Made by a program: the position numbers and the translations under genes. 64,000 bases of DNA from Variovorax sp. Sphag1AA (GTDB lineage: Bacteria; Pseudomonadota; Gammaproteobacteria; Burkholderiales; Burkholderiaceae_C), in NCBI RefSeq assembly GCF_014192575.1, contig NZ_JACHYC010000002.1, positions 558,001 to 622,000 of the forward strand, in the 5' to 3' direction. The notes beneath the pieces were generated by a model, which was not told where the DNA came from, ran no database searches, and saw only the letters and a list, made by a program, of their open reading frames with translations. Positions 17,446-25,190 of this stretch are shown here, piece after piece. Position 1 is the stretch's first letter. The number at the start of each line of letters is the position of its first letter.

Positions 17446-18636
17446 ATGAGACACGTGCTTAACGCGCTGATCGTTGCTGCGGCACTAGGCTGCGGCCTGG
17501 CCGGCGCGCAGACGCAGGCGCCGTCCCCGGCCCCGGCCCAGCCCCAGGCCGAAAGCGGCATCCGCAGCCAGAACATCTTCGAGGTCAAGCCCGACGCGAG
17601 CCAGGATCCCGGCTACCTCGAGCAGACCAACGGCGAGCGCCAGCGCGTCCAACCCGGCAACAACGCGCCGATGTGGCGGCAGGTGAGCGGCGGCGTCACC
17701 GGCGTCAGCAGCCTGCCGGTCGAGCAGGCGCCGGAAGCCGGCAACCTGATCCAGCGCTTCGTGAAATACCCGGGCTCGTACTACACCAACGCTGGCGAAG
17801 CGTGGCGGCAGACGCGCAACAACCTGATCATTCCCTACGGCGCCGCGCTGCTCTTCGTGACGCTGCTCGCGTTGACGATCTACTACTTCACGCGCGGAAC
17901 GATCGGCCTGCACGAAAGGGAAACCGGCCGCAAGATCGAGCGCTTCACCCCCTTCGAGCGTGCGACGCACTGGTCGAACGCGATCGCCTTCATCGTGTTG
18001 GCGATCTCCGGCCTGGTGATGGCCTTCGGCAAGTTCTTCCTCTTGCCGATCCTCGGCGGCGCGCTGTTCGGCTGGCTCACCTACGTGCTCAAGACGGTCC
18101 ACAACTTCGTCGGACCGCTGTTCGTCCTCACCACGCTCTTCATGATCTTCACGTTCTTCCGCGACAACCTGCCGCAAAAGGGCGACATGAAGTGGGTTCG
18201 CAAGGGCGGCGGCCTCTTCGGTGGCAGGGAGCCCCCCTCGCACCGTTTCAATGCCGGCGAGAAGGTCGTGTTCTGGGGTGGCGTGCTCTTCCTCGGCACC
18301 TTCGTGATCGCATCCGGGCTTTTTCTGGACAAGTTGCTTCCGGGCTTCGTCTACACCCGCGGCGAGATGCAGATCGCCCACATGATCCATGCCACGGCGA
18401 CGCTGCTCATGATCGCGCTGATCATGGGTCACATCTACATCGGCACGCTGGGCATGCGCGGCGCCTATTCGGCCATGCGCGAGGGCTACGTCGACGAGAC
18501 CTGGGCCAAGGAGCATCACGAGCTCTGGTACGACGACATCGCCGGTGGCAAGATCCCGGCACAGCGCAGCGCCGAGGCCCGGGCTGCGGCCCATGCGCCG
18601 GTCGGCGGCGCGCGTGTCGAAGGAAGTCCCTCATGA
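17446..18636 (+). CDS. Formate dehydrogenase cytochrome b gamma subunit
   Basis: A 396-residue membrane protein. Residues 1-23 look like a cleavable signal peptide, followed by about 100 periplasmic residues rich in Gln, Pro and Gly. The rest is the four-helix diheme cytochrome b556 fold, with His residues in RATHWSNAIAF, LKTVHNFVGPLF and QIAHMIHATAT as candidate haem ligands. It would take electrons from the beta subunit and reduce quinone in the membrane. GGCGGAGG precedes ATG 17446. The periplasmic N-terminal extension is longer than in E. coli FdoI/FdnI. The stop overlaps the next gene's start by 4 bp. Confidence 0.92.
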   Translation: MRHVLNALIVAAALGCGLAGAQTQAPSPAPAQPQAESGIRSQNIFEVKPDASQDPGYLEQTNGERQRVQPGNNAPMWRQVSGGVTGVSSLPVEQAPEAGNLIQRFVKYPGSYYTNAGEAWRQTRNNLIIPYGAALLFVTLLALTIYYFTRGTIGLHERETGRKIERFTPFERATHWSNAIAFIVLAISGLVMAFGKFFLLPILGGALFGWLTYVLKTVHNFVGPLFVLTTLFMIFTFFRDNLPQKGDMKWVRKGGGLFGGREPPSHRFNAGEKVVFWGGVLFLGTFVIASGLFLDKLLPGFVYTRGEMQIAHMIHATATLLMIALIMGHIYIGTLGMRGAYSAMREGYVDETWAKEHHELWYDDIAGGKIPAQRSAEARAAAHAPVGGARVEGSPS

Positions 18637-19037
18637 AGAAGTCGCTGATCCTTTGCGGCCTGCTCGCCGGCGTATTTGCCGCGCCAGCCGCCTTCGCCAG
18701 GTTGGCTGCACCGGCTGCGACGCCGGAAGCCAAGCTCAAGGCCGCCGAAACGGCGCAGAAGGCGGCCTGGTCGGCCAAGGTCGACACCTTCCAGCTCTGC
18801 CAGGCGCAGGAGCGGGTCGTGGCGCATGTGCGCGACGGCCTCGTCGCCGCCGGCAAGCCCGTACCGACGCCCACGCCCACGCCGGCTTGCACAGATCCCG
18901 GCCCATTCGCCTTTGCACCGCCCGAAGAGCCCAAGCCGATCGAGGCATCCGGCGCGCATTCGCCGGCGGCGACCGCGGTGTCCCCACCGAGCTCGAACCA
19001 GCCCTCGTCCGAGACGCATCCCGCAACCAAACCGTGA
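18633..19037 (+). CDS. Small exported protein of the formate dehydrogenase operon, function unknown
   Basis: A 134-residue protein with a Sec-type signal peptide (MKKSLILCGLLAGVFAAPAAFA). The mature part begins with a Lys/Ala-rich helix (about 25-50), a short central segment with the only two mature Cys (Cys57 and a later one in TPACTDPG), and an extended Pro/Thr/Ser-rich tail. No named domain is recognisable. The start overlaps the gamma-subunit stop (ATGA) and its stop overlaps the fdhD start (GTGA), so it is translated within the operon. Function unknown; a periplasmic accessory role is inferred from location only. Confidence 0.75.
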   Translation: MKKSLILCGLLAGVFAAPAAFARLAAPAATPEAKLKAAETAQKAAWSAKVDTFQLCQAQERVVAHVRDGLVAAGKPVPTPTPTPACTDPGPFAFAPPEEPKPIEASGAHSPAATAVSPPSSNQPSSETHPATKP

Positions 19038-19897
19038 AGCTCCCGCGCCTGACGAAGGCCCGGGCGCCGCTCACGCGCGAGGTCGAAATCGTCGATGAGC
19101 ACGGCGAGCCCGGCATCGTCTCCATCCCCGCCGAACGGGACCTGACGGTCTACGTCGACCGCCGCGAGCTCGTCACGCTGATGACGCTCGGCGCCGAGCC
19201 CGAGTTGCTCGTGCTGGGCTACCTTTTGAACCAGCGGCTCATCGAATCGGCCGCGGATGTCGAATCCATCACCGTCGACTGGGAGGTGGGCGGCGCGGCT
19301 GTGCGGACGCATACGGGCATCGACCGGATCGAGGAGCGCACCGCCAAGAAAGTAGTCACGACCGGCTGCGGTCAAGGCAGCGTCTTCGGCGAGCTGATGG
19401 CCGGCATCGAGCGGTTGCGCCTGCCGGACACGCGCATCACGCAGGCGCAGCTCTATGCGCTGGTCAACACCATCCGCGTCCAGGAGAGCACCTACAAGTC
19501 CGCGGGGTCGGTCCATGGCTGCGCGCTCTTTACGCTGGACGGTGGCGGCGAAGACGTGCGCATGCGCTGTTTCGTCGAGGATGTCGGCCGCCACAACGCG
19601 ATCGACACGATCGCCGGCTGGATCGCCATGCAGCCGGCACACGAGCTCAGCGGCGCGCGGGTGTTCTACACGACCGGCCGGCTGACCAGCGAGATGATCA
19701 TCAAGTCGGCGCAGATGGGCGTCGCGGTCGTGGTTTCGCGCAGCGGCATCACGCAGATGGGGCACGAGGTGGCGAACCGTGTCGGCCTGTGTGCCATCGG
19801 GCGTGCGACCAACCGGCGCTTCCTCTGCTTCGCGGGCGCCGGGCGGCTGCTGCTCCAGCCCGAACTGGCGGGCGCGCGTCAGCCGACGGCCGCCTGA
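19034..19897 (+). CDS. fdhD: FdhD-type sulfurtransferase for formate dehydrogenase
   Basis: A 287-residue cytoplasmic protein. FdhD transfers sulfur from IscS to the bis-MGD cofactor, which formate dehydrogenases need for activity. Family hallmarks are LVLGYLLNQRLI, STYKSAGSVHGCALF, VEDVGRHNAID and FYTTGRLTSEMI. The usual catalytic C-x-x-C loop reads Cys-Gly-Gln-Gly here: only Cys112 is present (TTGCGQGS) and the second Cys is Gly115. The first Cys is the one considered essential in E. coli FdhD, so the protein is probably active. The start is GTG, overlapping the upstream stop as GTGA. It ends the formate cluster and is the only fdhD in the window, so it likely serves both enzymes. Confidence 0.92.
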   Translation: MKLPRLTKARAPLTREVEIVDEHGEPGIVSIPAERDLTVYVDRRELVTLMTLGAEPELLVLGYLLNQRLIESAADVESITVDWEVGGAAVRTHTGIDRIEERTAKKVVTTGCGQGSVFGELMAGIERLRLPDTRITQAQLYALVNTIRVQESTYKSAGSVHGCALFTLDGGGEDVRMRCFVEDVGRHNAIDTIAGWIAMQPAHELSGARVFYTTGRLTSEMIIKSAQMGVAVVVSRSGITQMGHEVANRVGLCAIGRATNRRFLCFAGAGRLLLQPELAGARQPTAA

Positions 19898-19952
19898 GCG
19901 CCTAAGTCCTTCAGTTTGGCGGGCGTTGGCCGCTCGGCTATCGTCACGCTCC

Positions 19953-22469
19953 ATGAACGCTTCCCTCCGCCTTGGCTGGCGCACGCTTTGGCGCGACCTA
20001 CGCGCGGGCGAACTCCGGCTCCTCATCGTGGCCGTGCTGCTCGCCGTTGCGGCGTTGACGGCAGTCGGATTCTTCGCCGATCGCCTCAAGGGTGGCCTCC
20101 AGCGCGATGCGCGCCAGCTTCTCGGCGGCGACGCGGTGCTCGCCAGCGACAACCCGACGCCTGCCGCTTTCATCGAACGTGCGCGGGCGCTGGGCCTGCA
20201 AACCACCACGAACTACGGTTTTCCGACCATGGCGCGCGCAAGCGATGCGCAGGGCGGCGCCACCAAGCTCGTGGCGCTCAAGGCGGTAACGGCGGGCTAC
20301 CCGTTGCGCGGCAGCCTGCTCGTCAGCACCGACACCACGGCGCCGGGGCAGACGACGCGCGACATCCCGGCGCCCGGCGACACCTGGGTCGATGGCTCAC
20401 TGCTCGAAGCGCTGGGCCTGCAGGTCGGCGACACGCTGCTGCTCGGCGATGCCGGGCTGCGCATCGCCCGCGTGATCACGCTGGAGCCCGACCGGGGCGC
20501 CGGCTTCATGAGCTTCGCGCCGCGCGTGATGATCAACCAGGCCGACGTGCAGCGCGCCGCCCTTGTGCAGCCTGCGAGTCGGGTGAGCTACCGGTTCGCG
20601 GTCGCGGGTGAGGCGGCTGCGGTCAAGCGCTTCAGCGACTGGGCGGCCGAGATCCTCAAGAGTGGCGAGGTCCGCGGCGCACGGCTTGAATCCTTCGAGA
20701 GCGGGCGGCCCGAGATGCGCCAGACGCTGGACCGCGCCGAGAAATTTTTGAACCTCGTCGCACTGCTGGCCGCGCTGCTGTCCGCGGTGGCGGTGGCGCT
20801 CGCGGCGCGTGGCTTTGCCGCCCGGCATCTCGATGACTGCGCGATGCTCCGTGTGCTGGGTCAAAGCCAGCGCACCATCGCCGGCGCCTATGCCTTCGAG
20901 TTCGCCGTGGTCGGCGTGATCGCCAGCGTGCTCGGCGTGGCGATCGGGTTCGGCGTGCACTACGCCTTCGTGATGCTGCTGGCGGGGCTGGTCGAGAACG
21001 CGCTGCCCGCGCCCACCATCTGGCCGGTCGCATTCGGTCTTGGCGTGGGGCTCACGCTGCTGTTCGCCTTTGGCCTGCCGCCGGTGCTCCAACTTTCGCG
21101 TGTGCCGCCGCTGCGCGTGATTCGTCGCGATGTCGGCAACCTGAAGCCGGCGTCGATCGCGGTGCTCGCGCTGGGCGTGGCGGGCTTTGCGGCCCTGCTG
21201 GTCGCGGCGAGCAGCGACCTCAAGCTCGGACTGATCGCGGTCGGCGGTTTCGCGGGCGCGGTGGCGGTGTTCGCACTGCTGAGTTGGCTCGCGGTGCTGG
21301 TGCTCCGTCGCAGCGTCAACGAGACGACCGCGCCGCGCTGGCTGGTGCTCGCCACGCGACAGATCTCGGCGCGACCCGCGTATGCGGTGGTGCAGGTCAG
21401 CGCGCTAGCGGTCGGGCTCCTGGCGCTCATTCTTCTGGTGCTGCTGCGCACCGACCTCGTGTCGAGCTGGCGCAAGGCCACGCCGCCCGATGCCCCGAAC
21501 CGCTTCGTGATCAACGTGATGCCGGACCAGAGCGATGTCTTCCAGAAGACGCTGCGCGACGCCGGCGTGCGCAAGTTCGACTGGTATCCGATGATTCGCG
21601 GCCGCCTGGTCTCGGTCAACGGCCGGCCGGTTTCGCCCGACGACTACGCCGACGACCGCGCGAAGCGGCTGGTCGACCGCGAGTTCAACCTCAGCAACAG
21701 TGCCGAGGCGCCGCCGCACAACATGATCACCGCCGGCACCTGGACACCGGGCGCAGCGGGCGAGGTCAGCGTGGAAGAGGGCCTGGCCGAGACGCTGGGC
21801 CTGAAGCTCGGCGACGTGCTTCGCTTCGACATCGGCGGGCTGCAGAACGATGCGCGCATCACCTCTCTTCGCAAGGTGGACTGGGGTTCGATGCACGCCA
21901 ACTTCTTCGTGATGTACACGGTGCCCGAGCTGGCCGACGTGCCGGTGACCTACATGGGAGCGTTCCGCGCGCCGGACGTGAAGGGCTTCGACAACGCGCT
22001 CGTGCGAACCTATCCCAACATCACCAACGTCGACATGAGCGCCACGATCGGGCAGGTGCAGCGCGTGCTGGACCAGGTGATCCGCGCGGTGGAGTTCCTC
22101 TTCGGCTTCACGCTGGCGGCGGGGCTGGTGGTGCTGTTCGCGTCGGTCACAGCGACTCGCGAAGAGCGTGCGCGTGAATTCGCGGTGATGCGTGCGGTCG
22201 GCGCGCGCGGCAGTCTGCTGCGCCAGGTGCAGCGTGCAGAGCTGGCCGGCGTCGGGCTGATGGCGGGCTTTCTCGCGAGCATCGTTGCATCCGCGATCGG
22301 ATGGGGGCTCGCGCGCTATGTGTTCGACTTCACCTGGACCGCTTCGCCGCTGGTGCCGATTGCCGGTGCGCTCTCGGGCGCGGTGCTGGCGCTGGCCGCC
22401 GGCTGGTGGGGCTTGCGCGAAGTGCTGCGCCGGCCGGTCGTCGCGACCCTGCGGCAGGCGGCGGAATAG
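19953..22469 (+). CDS. FtsX-like ABC permease (YbbP type)
   Basis: An 838-residue membrane protein. A first transmembrane helix near residues 20-42 is followed by a large periplasmic MacB-like domain (about 45-260), then FtsX-type helix bundles near 260-450 and 690-830, with a second periplasmic region between them. The size and layout fit YbbP-like permeases. I chose ATG 19953 because the product then begins MNASLRLGWRTLWRD, a normal cytoplasmic start. The partner ATPase (YbbA-like) is not adjacent and must be elsewhere if it exists. It is separated by 55 bp from fdhD and followed by a GNAT gene after 14 bp. Substrate unknown. Confidence 0.85.
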   Translation: MNASLRLGWRTLWRDLRAGELRLLIVAVLLAVAALTAVGFFADRLKGGLQRDARQLLGGDAVLASDNPTPAAFIERARALGLQTTTNYGFPTMARASDAQGGATKLVALKAVTAGYPLRGSLLVSTDTTAPGQTTRDIPAPGDTWVDGSLLEALGLQVGDTLLLGDAGLRIARVITLEPDRGAGFMSFAPRVMINQADVQRAALVQPASRVSYRFAVAGEAAAVKRFSDWAAEILKSGEVRGARLESFESGRPEMRQTLDRAEKFLNLVALLAALLSAVAVALAARGFAARHLDDCAMLRVLGQSQRTIAGAYAFEFAVVGVIASVLGVAIGFGVHYAFVMLLAGLVENALPAPTIWPVAFGLGVGLTLLFAFGLPPVLQLSRVPPLRVIRRDVGNLKPASIAVLALGVAGFAALLVAASSDLKLGLIAVGGFAGAVAVFALLSWLAVLVLRRSVNETTAPRWLVLATRQISARPAYAVVQVSALAVGLLALILLVLLRTDLVSSWRKATPPDAPNRFVINVMPDQSDVFQKTLRDAGVRKFDWYPMIRGRLVSVNGRPVSPDDYADDRAKRLVDREFNLSNSAEAPPHNMITAGTWTPGAAGEVSVEEGLAETLGLKLGDVLRFDIGGLQNDARITSLRKVDWGSMHANFFVMYTVPELADVPVTYMGAFRAPDVKGFDNALVRTYPNITNVDMSATIGQVQRVLDQVIRAVEFLFGFTLAAGLVVLFASVTATREERAREFAVMRAVGARGSLLRQVQRAELAGVGLMAGFLASIVASAIGWGLARYVFDFTWTASPLVPIAGALSGAVLALAAGWWGLREVLRRPVVATLRQAAE

Positions 22470-22483
22470 AAAGTCGAAGCGCA

Positions 22484-23080
22484 ATGGCCCAGTGCATCGA
22501 GTTCGACACCGAACGCCTGCGCCTGCGCCAGTGGCGTGAAAGCGATCGTGCGCCTTTTGCCGCACTGAACGCCGATGTGGGCGTGATGGAGTTCTTCCTC
22601 TCGCCGCTGTCTCGCGCCGAAAGCGATGCGATGGTCGATCGCGTCACGGCGGTCATCGATGAACGTGGATGGGGCCTTTGGGCGGTGGAAGAACGTGCGA
22701 GCGGCAACTTCATCGGCTTTGTCGGACTGAGCATTCCCCGGCCTGATCTGCCGTGCTCGCCCTGTGTCGAAGTCGGCTGGCGCCTCGCACCGGCGTTCTG
22801 GGGCAAGGGCTATGCGCTGGAAGCCGCGCGAGCCGCACTCTGCGTGGGCTTCGAGCGCATCGGCCTGCAGGAAATCGTCTCGTTCACCGCCGCACTGAAC
22901 CTGCGTTCGGAAGCCGTCATGCAACGGCTCGGCATGAGGGCCGACGGTGTCTTCGAGAATCCCGCGCTTCCCGAAGGCCACCCCCTGCGCCCGCACAAGC
23001 TCTACAGGCTCGACCGAACGTCCTGGAGCACTTCGTCGCGAAGCTGCGGGAACACCTTCGACACCTTCGCGAGCAGGTAG
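22484..23080 (+). CDS. GNAT-family N-acetyltransferase (RimJ/RimL-like)
   Basis: A 198-residue protein of the GNAT fold, transferring acetyl from acetyl-CoA to an amine. Family features are the opening [20 protein letters not shown], the beta-strand [22 protein letters not shown] with the acetyl-CoA pyrophosphate loop (WGKGYA), and the late [14 protein letters not shown] motif typical of the RimJ/RimL branch. The substrate cannot be predicted. The last 79 bp overlap, tail to tail, with the convergent oxygenase gene, which is unusual and means the last 26 residues may be a non-conserved extension. Confidence 0.87.
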   Translation: MAQCIEFDTERLRLRQWRESDRAPFAALNADVGVMEFFLSPLSRAESDAMVDRVTAVIDERGWGLWAVEERASGNFIGFVGLSIPRPDLPCSPCVEVGWRLAPAFWGKGYALEAARAALCVGFERIGLQEIVSFTAALNLRSEAVMQRLGMRADGVFENPALPEGHPLRPHKLYRLDRTSWSTSSRSCGNTFDTFASR

Positions 23081-24042
23081 TCGCCGTACATGCCGTTGAA
23101 GGCATGCACGTTCGCGCGATCCCAGCGAAGAGCGCTGTCGTCGAGCGCATTCGCACCGGCGAGGCCTTCGATGCGCTGCACGCGGGCCTCGAAGTTCGGA
23201 TCGAAGAAGAGCGGGAACGAAAGCCTGTCGCGCCCCGAGGTGTTCCGTGTGACGCGGTGCGGCGTCGACTTGTAGAGCCCGCCGGTCATGCGATCGAGCA
23301 TGTCGCCGATGTTGCAGACGAAGGAGCCCGCGACGGGCGGCGCCTCGATCCAGCCTTCCGGCGTGCGCACCTGCAGGCCGCCGACGTCGTCCTGATGCAG
23401 GATCGTGAGCAGGCCGTAGTCGGTGTGCTCGCCGACGCCCCAGTGCACATCCATGCCTTCCGGAACGGGTTGCGTCGGGTAGTTGAAGATGCGGAACAGG
23501 ATCAGCGGATCCGCCGTATAGCGCTGCGCGAAGTAGTCGGCCGGCAGCCCGAGGCTGAGCGCGATGCCCTCCATGAGCCGGTGCCCGAGCTGCGTGACCG
23601 CGTCCATGTAGGCGAGGATGGTCTCGCGCATTCCCTCGACTTCGGGGAACAGGTTCGGTCCGTGCACTGGCGTGCGGGCGCGTACCAGCGGATGGTCTTC
23701 GGGCAACTCAGTGCCGAGATAGAGGCCTTCCTTCCAGTCCGGCCGGCCCGAGGTCAGTTCGCCCGCGAGCGGAAAGTAGCCGCGCCACGCCCGGCCGCCC
23801 AGTGCCATGCGCCAGCGCATCTTGGTCGCTTCATCGAGGGCGAAGAAGCGGTGGCTCAGTTCTTCGAGCCGCCTGGCGAGCGCCGGATCGACGCCATGGC
23901 CAACCACGTAGAAGAAGCCGTGGGCGCGGCATGCGGCGCCGATCTGTGCCGCCACTTCGTCGCGGGCCGGGCCGCTGCCCGCGAGGCCGGCAACATCGAT
24001 GACCGGCAGGGCGCCGGAAGGGGGAAGGGGTAAATCACGCAT
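23002..24042 (-). CDS. 2-oxoglutarate/Fe(II)-dependent oxygenase, isopenicillin N synthase-like
   Basis: A 346-residue soluble dioxygenase of the DIOX_N plus 2OG-FeII_Oxy type. The iron triad is visible as His206, Asp208 (HTDYG) and His262 (STPHRV), and the 2-oxoglutarate carboxylate is met by Arg273-x-Ser275. The N-terminal DIOX_N part begins LPVIDVAGL and contains [13 protein letters not shown] 24042 gives the family-typical start; frames further upstream run into the divergent haemoglobin gene. Relatives act on plant-hormone-like, amino-acid or antibiotic substrates; the substrate here is unknown. The 3' end overlaps the GNAT gene by 79 bp. Confidence 0.88.
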   Translation of the reverse strand: MRDLPLPPSGALPVIDVAGLAGSGPARDEVAAQIGAACRAHGFFYVVGHGVDPALARRLEELSHRFFALDEATKMRWRMALGGRAWRGYFPLAGELTSGRPDWKEGLYLGTELPEDHPLVRARTPVHGPNLFPEVEGMRETILAYMDAVTQLGHRLMEGIALSLGLPADYFAQRYTADPLILFRIFNYPTQPVPEGMDVHWGVGEHTDYGLLTILHQDDVGGLQVRTPEGWIEAPPVAGSFVCNIGDMLDRMTGGLYKSTPHRVTRNTSGRDRLSFPLFFDPNFEARVQRIEGLAGANALDDSALRWDRANVHAFNGMYGDYLLAKVSKVFPQLRDEVLQDVRSSL

Positions 24043-24081
24043 CCCGCCATGGTGCCGCAAGTCCTTGGGACAATGTCGCCC

Positions 24082-24501
24082 ATGCAAATTCAGGAAAAGC
24101 CGCCTTTCGACACTCCCTTCGAATGGATCGGCGGCGAAGACAAAGTCCATGCGCTGGTGGAGCGCTTCTACGATCTGATGGACCTCGAGCCGGCCTACGC
24201 GCACCTGCGCGCCGTGCACGGCAGTTCGCTGGACAACGCCCGCCAGCGGCTCTTCTGGTTCCTCTGCGGCTGGCTGGGCGGCCCGCAGCACTACACCGAT
24301 CGCTTCGGCCACCCGATGCTGCGCGCGCGCCATCTGCCGCAGAGCATCGGCGGACACACGATCGGGATCAAGGAGCGCGACGAGTGGCTCGCCTGCATGG
24401 ACCAGGCGATGGGCGAGACCGGCGTGCCGGAAGCCTTGCGCGAGCGCTTGCGCGGATCGTTCTTCCAGACCGCGGACTGGATGCGCAACCGCAACGGTTA
24501 G
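24082..24501 (+). CDS. Group II truncated haemoglobin
   Basis: A protein of about 139 residues with the 2-over-2 globin pattern of group II (GlbO-like) truncated haemoglobins: FYDLMDLEP early, the GGPQHY segment, and [10 protein letters not shown], in which the RxRH histidine is the proximal haem ligand. Such proteins bind oxygen or nitric oxide and can act in redox or NO chemistry. Two close starts are possible: ATG 24082 and ATG 24073. I prefer 24082 because GGGA at 24067-24070 is then at usable distance. It is divergent from the oxygenase, with under 40 bp between starts. Confidence 0.88.
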   Translation: MQIQEKPPFDTPFEWIGGEDKVHALVERFYDLMDLEPAYAHLRAVHGSSLDNARQRLFWFLCGWLGGPQHYTDRFGHPMLRARHLPQSIGGHTIGIKERDEWLACMDQAMGETGVPEALRERLRGSFFQTADWMRNRNG

Positions 24502-24504
24502 GCG

Positions 24505-25167
24505 TTACGTATTCCGCCGAGACGGCGCCAGCAGCACCACCAGCGCACCCGCGCCGCCTTCCGCCGGCTTGGCCTGCACGAAGGCCAGCGTCTCGTTCTT
24601 CTGGATCAGCCAGCGCTGCACCTTGGCCTTGAGCACCGGCTGGCGGCCCGGCGAGCCCAGGCCCTTGCCGTGCACCACGCGCACGCAGCGCAGGCCGTGC
24701 TTGTAGGCCTCGCGGATGAAGGCGCCGAGCGCCTCGCGCGCTTCGTCGCTGCGCATGCCGTGCAGGTCGATCTGGCGCTGGATGGTCCACTCGCCCGCGC
24801 GCAGCTTGCGCGTCACGTCGGTGTTGATGCCGGGGCGGCGGAAGCTCATCGCGTCGTCGGCGTCGAGCAGGGTGGTGACGTCGAATTCGTCGGACAGCGA
24901 TTCGCGCAGCACGCGTTGTTCGTCGAGCTGCTGCTGCACCGGGAGCGGCGGGGGCGGTTCGGGTGCGAGATGCACCGCGGCCTTGCGCCGCAACGGCTGG
25001 GTGGCGCCGATGGCACGTGCGAAGAGGTCCTGCTCGGCCGCGCGCTTCTTTTCGGCCACCGCGCGGACGATCGCCTCGGCGGCTTCGCGTTCGCGCTGTG
25101 CGGCGAGCGTGCGTTGCACGTCCTTGAGGTCGGCGAGGCTCTTCAGGTTTCGGGGTTTGGCGGGCAT
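24505..25167 (-). CDS. Smr-domain protein
   Basis: A 220-residue protein. The C-terminal half (about 130-215) is a Smr (small MutS-related) domain with its two signatures, IDLHGMRSDEA and VVHGKGLGS. Smr domains are nucleases acting on RNA or branched DNA, and related bacterial proteins rescue stalled or collided ribosomes. The N-terminal half is a charged helical region (KDVQRTLAAQREREAAEAIVRAVAEKKRAAE) likely forming a coiled coil, followed by a Pro-rich linker. ATG 25167 was chosen because MPAKPRNLKSL is the usual type of start. It lies just after, and on the same strand as, the histidine kinase (23 bp gap). Confidence 0.87.
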   Translation of the reverse strand: MPAKPRNLKSLADLKDVQRTLAAQREREAAEAIVRAVAEKKRAAEQDLFARAIGATQPLRRKAAVHLAPEPPPPLPVQQQLDEQRVLRESLSDEFDVTTLLDADDAMSFRRPGINTDVTRKLRAGEWTIQRQIDLHGMRSDEAREALGAFIREAYKHGLRCVRVVHGKGLGSPGRQPVLKAKVQRWLIQKNETLAFVQAKPAEGGAGALVVLLAPSRRNT

Positions 25168-25190
25168 GCGTGCGGTGCGGGAGAAGTCAC

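Noticed and set aside
20000..22469. Complete ABC exporter with the FtsX-like permease
   Set aside because: No ATPase gene lies next to the permease, so only the permease itself can be supported.
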